A stretch of 26,787 bases of DNA, taken from contig CAZCAS010000008.1 in the NCBI GenBank assembly GCA_964496725.1, forward strand, positions 1-26,787, given 5' to 3'. Positions 22,838 to 26,787 of this stretch are shown piece by piece. Source of the DNA: JAZGHN01 sp964496725. GTDB taxonomy: Bacteria; Chloroflexota; Dehalococcoidia; Dehalococcoidales; E44-bin46. The notes beneath the pieces are model-generated. The model was not told the DNA's origin and did not search any database. It worked only from the letters and a program-made list of their open reading frames with translations. Every line of letters begins with the position of its first letter. The first letter of the stretch is position 1. Made by a program: the position numbers and the translations under genes.

Positions 22838-24289
22838 ATGACTAAACCGGTTAGAGTGCGCTACGCCCCCAGCCCCACCGGCTATCCCCACGTGGGCAAT
22901 ATCAGGACGGCTCTGTTTAACTGGCTCTTTGCCCGCCATGAGGGGGGCAAGTTTATCGTCCGTGTTGAGGACACCGATGTTGCCCGCAGGGTGGAGGGGG
23001 CGGAGAAGGCTATCCTTGACAGCCTGCGCTGGCTGGGGATGGACTGGGACGAAGGCCCCTATTATCAGTCGAAGAGGTTGCGGTTTTACCATGAAGCAGC
23101 CGAGCGTCTGGTGGCGCAGGGGAATGCTTATTACTGCTATTGCTCCTCCGAGCGCCTCAAGGAGATGCGAGCCGAGCAGCAGCGGTGTAAACAGCCCCCC
23201 GGCTATGACCGACGCTGCCGCAATCTGACTGAGGAGGAGCGGGCGGAGAAGGAGGCTGAGGGCGGCCCCCCGGTAGTCCGTTTCAAGACCCCGACCGAGG
23301 GGGAGACCAGGTTCAACGATTTAATCTGGGGGGAGGTGACGTTTGACTACAGCACCATTGACGACTTCGTCCTGCTTAAGTCGGATGGCTACCCCACCTA
23401 TCACCTGGCTAATGTGGTTGATGACCACCTGATGGAGATAAGCCATGTTCTCAGGGCTGAGGAGTGGATTTCCAGCACCCCCCGCCACCTCCTCCTGTAT
23501 CAGGCTCTGGGATTTGAGCCGCCGCAGTTCGCTCACCTGCCCATGATACTGGGGTCTGACCGGGCTAAATTGAGCAAGAGGCACGGGGCGGTCTCCATAA
23601 CCGAGTACCGGGAGCAGGGCTACCTGCCCGAGACTATGGTCAACTTTCTCGCCCTGCTGGGCTGGTCGCTGGACGATAAGACCGAGCTTTTATCCCCCGA
23701 GGAGCTGGTGCGAAACTTCTCGCTGGAGCGGATTAGCCGCACTGCGGCTGTGTTCAATCAGGATAAGCTCAACTGGATGAACGGGGTATATATCCGCAGC
23801 CTGACCGCTGACAGGTTTTATCAGGCAGCGGAGCCATACTTGATGAGGGATGAAGCGGCGGCGAAGGCGGTGATATCGAATGAAGGATATGTGAGAGAGA
23901 TTCTACCTCTGGTTCAGGAGCGGGCTCGAACTCTGGCCAAGGTGGTTGACCTGACCCGGTTTTTCTTCGTTGAGGAGCTTGACTATGACCCTCCCCTGTT
24001 GATAGCGAAGAAGATGGACCGTCAGTCAACCCTTCAGGCATTGGAGGTAGCCAAACAGAGGCTGGAGCAGTTGGAAGCGTTTGGCGAGGAGTCTCTGGAG
24101 GGGCTGCTCAGACCCCTGGCTGAGGAGTTGGGGCTGAAGGCGGGGCAGCTTTTTGGCGTGCTCAGGGTAGCGGTCACCGGCCAGACGGCGGCGCCGCCCC
24201 TGTTTCAAACGATGTCAGTCCTGGGTAAGGAGCGTTGCCTTAAGCGAATCGAAGTGGCGCTGGGTATATTGTCTGAAATGTCCGACTAG
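22838..24289 (+). CDS. gltX: Glutamyl-tRNA synthetase
   Basis: 483 aa. Charges tRNA-Glu (and perhaps tRNA-Gln in organisms using the amidotransferase route); cytoplasmic, class I. RYAPSPTGYPHVGNIRTALF holds the HIGH-type motif, here HVGN (18-21). KLSKRHG (244-250) is the KMSKS motif. FIVRVEDTDVAR near 39 is a family signature. A zinc-type spacing C-x-C-x24-C is visible (Cys100, Cys102, Cys127), but the usual fourth ligand two residues later is Asn129, so zinc binding is doubtful. The C-terminal helical anticodon domain is complete. The ATG has a GAGGGGA element upstream. Its GC-rich codon use matches the RluD-like gene and contrasts with the gene between them. Confidence 0.96.
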   Translation: MTKPVRVRYAPSPTGYPHVGNIRTALFNWLFARHEGGKFIVRVEDTDVARRVEGAEKAILDSLRWLGMDWDEGPYYQSKRLRFYHEAAERLVAQGNAYYCYCSSERLKEMRAEQQRCKQPPGYDRRCRNLTEEERAEKEAEGGPPVVRFKTPTEGETRFNDLIWGEVTFDYSTIDDFVLLKSDGYPTYHLANVVDDHLMEISHVLRAEEWISSTPRHLLLYQALGFEPPQFAHLPMILGSDRAKLSKRHGAVSITEYREQGYLPETMVNFLALLGWSLDDKTELLSPEELVRNFSLERISRTAAVFNQDKLNWMNGVYIRSLTADRFYQAAEPYLMRDEAAAKAVISNEGYVREILPLVQERARTLAKVVDLTRFFFVEELDYDPPLLIAKKMDRQSTLQALEVAKQRLEQLEAFGEESLEGLLRPLAEELGLKAGQLFGVLRVAVTGQTAAPPLFQTMSVLGKERCLKRIEVALGILSEMSD

Positions 24290-24329
24290 CAATCAAAAAC
24301 TTATTGTTTTAATCTTAAGAAGGTTTTCT

Positions 24330-25328
24330 ATGGAAGCAGGATATATTGCTCTATACCGGTCTGGTGAACTGGGGTATCGGGTTAAGATGTTAGAGGCGCG
24401 GCTGGCTTCATGTGATATTTGCCCCAGGGAGTGCGGAGTCAATCGATTGGAAGGGGAAGAAGGGTTTTGCCACTCAGCTTATCTACCTATCGTCTCGGCA
24501 GTCTGTGCTCACCATGGGGAGGAGCCTGTCATTTCCGGAAGTAAAGGGTCAGGAGCAATATTCTTTGGCAACTGTAATATGAGGTGCGTCTATTGCCAGA
24601 ATTATCAGATTAGCCAGGATTGGGTAAGCCAGCAATCTAGGGAGATGGATTTCGGCACCTTGGCTGAAAGAATGCTTTATCTTCAGGATGAGCTGGGATG
24701 CCATAATATCAACCTTGTTTCCCCTTCTCACTTTATCCCTCAGCTGGTTCGGGTGGTGCTGGAGGCGGTGCCTATGGGTCTACGGTTGCCGCTGGTCTAC
24801 AATAGCAATGGCTACGATGGCACTAAATCCTTGAGAGAGCTTGATGGCATAATAAGTATTTATCTGCCCGACCTTCGCTATGCATCCGATAAACGGGCGA
24901 GGAAGTTTTCACAGGCTCCGGACTATGTGTCTCATGCGCGGGCGGCTATTCGGGAGATGTACCGTCAGGTTGGAGATTTGGTGCTGGATGAGGCTGGACT
25001 GGCTCAGAGAGGGTTGATTGTGCGTCACCTTATACTGCCCAACGGCTTGGCAGGTAGCGGGGACTCGCTATCCTGGCTGCTTGGCGAGCTTTCGCCGGCA
25101 GTGGCGGTGAGTATTATGTCTCAATACTTTCCCGCACACCGGGCATCGCGAATTCCGTCTCTTTCTAGGACGATAACATCAGCGGAGTATTCAGAGGTCG
25201 TCGAAGTAGCAGATAGGCTGGGGCTGGAAAATGGCTGGTTACAGGAACTGGGGGCAGCAGAGACTTACCTGCCCGATTTTACGCGCCAGAGCCATCCCTT
25301 CGACTCGACTGTGGGCAGCCTGAGATAA
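24330..25328 (+). CDS. Radical SAM protein, PflA-like (COG1313 type)
   Basis: 332 aa. Radical S-adenosylmethionine enzyme related to pyruvate formate-lyase activating enzyme. The [4Fe-4S] motif CxxxCxxC is CNMRCVYC (Cys82, Cys86, Cys89) in GNCNMRCVYCQNYQIS. A second Cys cluster at the N-terminus (Cys28, Cys31, Cys35, Cys47; CDICPRECGVNR) is typical of this subgroup. NLVSPSHFIPQ near 130 and VYNSNGYD near 156 follow. The ATG is preceded by AAGAAGG. No glycyl-radical partner lies nearby, so the target is unknown; the name PflX is used for this group but activity on a formate-lyase is not shown. It is the last gene of the long plus-strand stretch before a 350-bp gap. Confidence 0.87.
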   Translation: MEAGYIALYRSGELGYRVKMLEARLASCDICPRECGVNRLEGEEGFCHSAYLPIVSAVCAHHGEEPVISGSKGSGAIFFGNCNMRCVYCQNYQISQDWVSQQSREMDFGTLAERMLYLQDELGCHNINLVSPSHFIPQLVRVVLEAVPMGLRLPLVYNSNGYDGTKSLRELDGIISIYLPDLRYASDKRARKFSQAPDYVSHARAAIREMYRQVGDLVLDEAGLAQRGLIVRHLILPNGLAGSGDSLSWLLGELSPAVAVSIMSQYFPAHRASRIPSLSRTITSAEYSEVVEVADRLGLENGWLQELGAAETYLPDFTRQSHPFDSTVGSLR

Positions 25329-25346
25329 GGCTTATAATTTTCGGTT

Positions 25347-25460
25347 CTATTTCCTTTTACGTTTGACAAAGTGAAAGCGGATTTTCTTACCGCTGCGTTT
25401 GTCCTTCTTGTTTACATTTTCGATGAAGGTCTTTAAATCGGGGAGTGGTTTATCACTCAT
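25347..25460 (-). CDS. 37-aa basic ORF, candidate small protein
   Basis: Minus-strand ORF of 37 codons plus TAG in the gap between the radical SAM gene and the protease. It reads MSDKPLPDLKTFIENVNK and continues with a strongly basic second half ending KIRFHFVKRKRK. An AAAAGGA ribosome site lies 7 bases before the ATG. The composition resembles small nucleic-acid or ribosome-binding proteins. It is convergent with the radical SAM gene. No homologue is known to me; treat as a probable small gene. Confidence 0.5.
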   Translation of the reverse strand: MSDKPLPDLKTFIENVNKKDKRSGKKIRFHFVKRKRK

Positions 25461-25557
25461 GGTCTTATCCTTTTCTGGTGGCCTGAATAATTTATGGTTA
25501 ATCTTATCACATACTTGAGTATAAAGCCAAACCGGGTCCCTACCTCACCCCCTTTAT

Positions 25558-25583
25558 CCCCCTCTCCTTTGAAGGAGAGGGGG
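25558..25583. repeat. Long C/T-rich inverted repeat, possible dispersed element
   Basis: CCCCCTCTCCTT (25558-25569), TG, AAGGAGAGGGGG (25572-25583): a perfect 12-bp stem. It is preceded by CTACCTCACCCCCTTTAT. Such cccctctcc hairpins occur as dispersed intergenic repeats in several bacterial genomes, from memory; copy number cannot be seen in this window. Confidence 0.6.
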
Positions 25584-25589
25584 AAGTAA

Positions 25590-25616
25590 TTAAAAAGAGG
25601 GGCGCCAGCCCCTCTT
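25590..25616 (-). terminator. Predicted intrinsic terminator on the minus strand
   Basis: Perfect 9-bp stem AAGAGGGGC (25595-25603) / GCCCCTCTT (25608-25616) with a 4-base loop. Read on the minus strand it is followed by TTTTTAATT, the classic terminator form; on the plus strand there is no T tract. It may stop transcription coming from mutM, or work as part of the neighbouring repeat. Confidence 0.55.
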
Positions 25617-25635
25617 AAACACCCTGAGAATGAAG

Positions 25636-25641
25636 TATAAT
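25636..25641 (+). promoter_or_regulatory. -10 box ahead of the protease gene
   Basis: Perfect TATAAT at 25636-25641, 39 bases before the TTG start; no good -35 match at 16-18 bp. The expected leader contains GGGAGGTGG as ribosome site. Confidence 0.4.
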
Positions 25642-25680
25642 AATCAGTGGGTACAAGTATTTCTCGGGAGGTGGTAGACT

Positions 25681-26259
25681 TTGAATGTGACTGATATTTT
25701 TTACACTTATGCTACCTCAATAGTTCCTATAGGCTGGGCGTATTTTGGGGAAGCGGGTGAGGTACCTGTGCACCGAGATATGTTGATGGAGGGTAGATGC
25801 AAAGGGCAGCCTGTGAATGTATTTCCATGTGCCACGGCGTTCTTGCTTTCCATTGATGAGAACAAAGCATGCTTTGTCACTGCTAACCATGCATTCCCTG
25901 ACTCACAGCGAGATAACGCGGAGGCTTGTGTTATAGTCCCCCCTTTTTCAAAGTGTCCTTATGAGGTCTCCCCAGAGGATATTAAAGCATATCCAGGTGT
26001 AACTGATTTTGTGTGCCTTGAAAAGCAGGACATTTGTGTTTTTGAGGTTGATACCCCTGAAGCACTCTATAATCAGCACCCTACCCCGATTCCGCTTAGT
26101 TTTGGTTTTCAGGTTGGGGATGAAGTTTGCACTATCGGCTATCCCTTCATAGGCTATGAAGGAAGCGTTACAGCGGGTAGGCGCGATTTTCGTTTTGTTG
26201 CAAGGTTAACCTGTGCTCATCTGAGCGCTATTTGGCCTGATAGGGGGGTCTTACTTTAG
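25681..26259 (+). CDS. Trypsin-like serine protease, N-terminal part of a frameshifted gene
   Basis: 192 aa before a premature stop. CATAFLLSIDENKACFVTANHAF carries the catalytic His (His70) in the chymotrypsin-fold TA-x-H pattern, and KQDICVFEVD carries the candidate Asp (Asp117). IGYPFIGYEG near 152 is the usual GYP segment before the active Ser. The Ser motif is not in this frame: the frame ends after AIWPDRGVLL, just past a run of six G at 26243-26248, while GNSGG is found downstream in another frame. There is no clear signal peptide. The start is TTG at 25681 with GGGAGG about 9 bases upstream; GTG at 25687 is an alternative. As it stands this product would lack its nucleophile. Confidence 0.72.
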   Translation: MNVTDIFYTYATSIVPIGWAYFGEAGEVPVHRDMLMEGRCKGQPVNVFPCATAFLLSIDENKACFVTANHAFPDSQRDNAEACVIVPPFSKCPYEVSPEDIKAYPGVTDFVCLEKQDICVFEVDTPEALYNQHPTPIPLSFGFQVGDEVCTIGYPFIGYEGSVTAGRRDFRFVARLTCAHLSAIWPDRGVLL

Positions 26260-26465
26260 AGTTTGATAACTATGTTGGCCCCGGTAACTCTGGCGGGCCA
26301 TTAATAAATGTTAGAACTGGTGCTGCTATCGGGGTGGTCACTTGGAGTCGTCTGGAAAATCAAAGCATAACCACTTTTTCTCATGCTACTTGCATCGTAG
26401 AGCTTGAAGAAGCCAGATACAAATTCCCTGACCTGCCAGATGTAGAACATGTACCACATTTCTAA
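26244..26465 (+). pseudogene. C-terminal part of the frameshifted serine protease (GNSGG motif)
   Basis: Continuing the protease after a -1 frame change in the G run, the reading gives LEFDNYVGPGNSGGPLIN, the serine-protease nucleophile motif (Ser in GNSGG), then IGVVTW, and ends with DVEHVPHF and a TAA. One extra G in the run would join both parts into a single protease of about 260 residues with a complete His-Asp-Ser triad. The cause may be a real mutation, programmed frameshifting or a homopolymer sequencing or assembly error. The TAA lies 2 bases from the convergent mutM stop. Confidence 0.75.
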
Positions 26466-26467
26466 TT

Positions 26468-26787
26468 TCACTTGGCTGCCGGCTGGCAACAGGGGCAAAA
26501 GTAGCTGCCGCGGTTGCGGATGGGGATGCGTTGAATAGGGGAGCCACAGTGGTGGCAAATCTCTCCACCCCGATGGGCAACATGGAACTGAAAATGGGCT
26601 GTTCCCGCTTCGCCTCCCGGGCGGAGGTAGGTGGATACGCTGGCTCCCTTGTTGCCAATGGCTGATATTAGCACCTGCCGAATAGCCTGGTGAAGTCGCT
26701 CCACCTCGCTCTTAGTCAAACTTCCCCCTGCTCTCAGGGGGTGGATTCCTGCGGCGAACAGGGCTTCATCGGCATACATATTGCCTA
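26468..26787 (-). CDS. mutM: Formamidopyrimidine-DNA glycosylase, C-terminal part
   Basis: About 106 residues of the C-terminal end; the N-terminus with the catalytic Pro-Glu lies beyond the window. MutM removes 8-oxoguanine and ring-opened purines from DNA and nicks the backbone. Visible are NMYADEALFAAGIHPLRAG (the family GNIYADE helix-two-turn-helix segment) and the C-terminal zinc finger CHHC...CPCC with IPIRNRGSYFCPCCQ, the Fpg/Nei type whose Arg inserts into DNA. The finger and the NMYADE element favour Fpg over Nei. The stop is 2 bases from the convergent protease remnant. Confidence 0.92.
   Translation of the reverse strand, partial: GNMYADEALFAAGIHPLRAGGSLTKSEVERLHQAIRQVLISAIGNKGASVSTYLRPGGEAGTAHFQFHVAHRGGEICHHCGSPIQRIPIRNRGSYFCPCCQPAAK

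Noticed and set aside
24290..24329. Terminator after gltX
   Set aside because: The AGCAAT/ATTGTT stem is short, AT-rich and has a 9-base loop, so it is too weak to support.
25558..25616. CRISPR-like repeat array
   Set aside because: There are only two unlike hairpins with no repeated unit and no spacer; no cas genes are present.

Overview
This is a 26.8-kb stretch of an ordinary, gene-dense bacterial chromosome. Gene content points to Chloroflexota, probably the class Dehalococcoidia: a GuaB3-type IMP dehydrogenase relative, several DegV proteins clustered around plsX, short intergenic gaps, many GTG/TTG starts, and C/T-rich hairpin repeats. The taxonomic call is inference; there is no rRNA or tRNA gene to anchor it.

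Layout. 1-4564 (minus): a run of genes in the order xerD-like recombinase, small membrane-anchored basic protein, pcm, nitroreductase, DUF350 membrane protein, transglutaminase-like protein, and a malate/L-lactate dehydrogenase family gene cut by the window start. 4716-9616 (plus): two unrecognised genes, two tandem degV paralogues, plsX and a third, canonical degV. 9685-11791 (minus): guaB3 and a fourth, divergent degV. 11935-15614 (plus): rsmI, a 67-aa zinc-ribbon protein, metG and a long-chain polyprenyl diphosphate synthase. 15633-18517 (minus): ftsH and an endonuclease IV-like TIM barrel. 18612-25328 (plus): DUF72, DksA/TraR-type zinc finger, lspA, uspA, an RluD-like pseudouridine synthase, an AT-rich unrecognised gene, gltX and a PflA-like radical SAM protein. 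25329-25680 has no long gene; it holds a probable 37-aa minus-strand ORF, two hairpins and a -10 element. 25681-26465 (plus) is a trypsin-like serine protease split by a frameshift. 26468-26787 (minus) is the C-terminal end of mutM, cut by the window edge.

How the genes work together. The most coherent theme is lipid metabolism. DegV proteins are fatty-acid-binding FakB-type subunits that present fatty acids to a FakA kinase, and PlsX interconverts acyl-ACP and acyl-phosphate. Three degV genes flank plsX in one direction and a fourth lies 1.3 kb away. No fakA is visible here. The rest is mostly housekeeping: translation (rsmI, metG, gltX, RluD-like), protein quality control (ftsH, pcm), lipoprotein maturation (lspA), isoprenoid synthesis and DNA repair (mutM, endonuclease IV-like).

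The points most worth a second look are the degV/plsX cluster, the frameshifted protease, the AT-rich gene behind an operator-like inverted repeat between the RluD-like gene and gltX, the 37-aa ORF, and promoters placed only a few bases ahead of start codons. I saw no CRISPR array, insertion sequence, prophage or tRNA.
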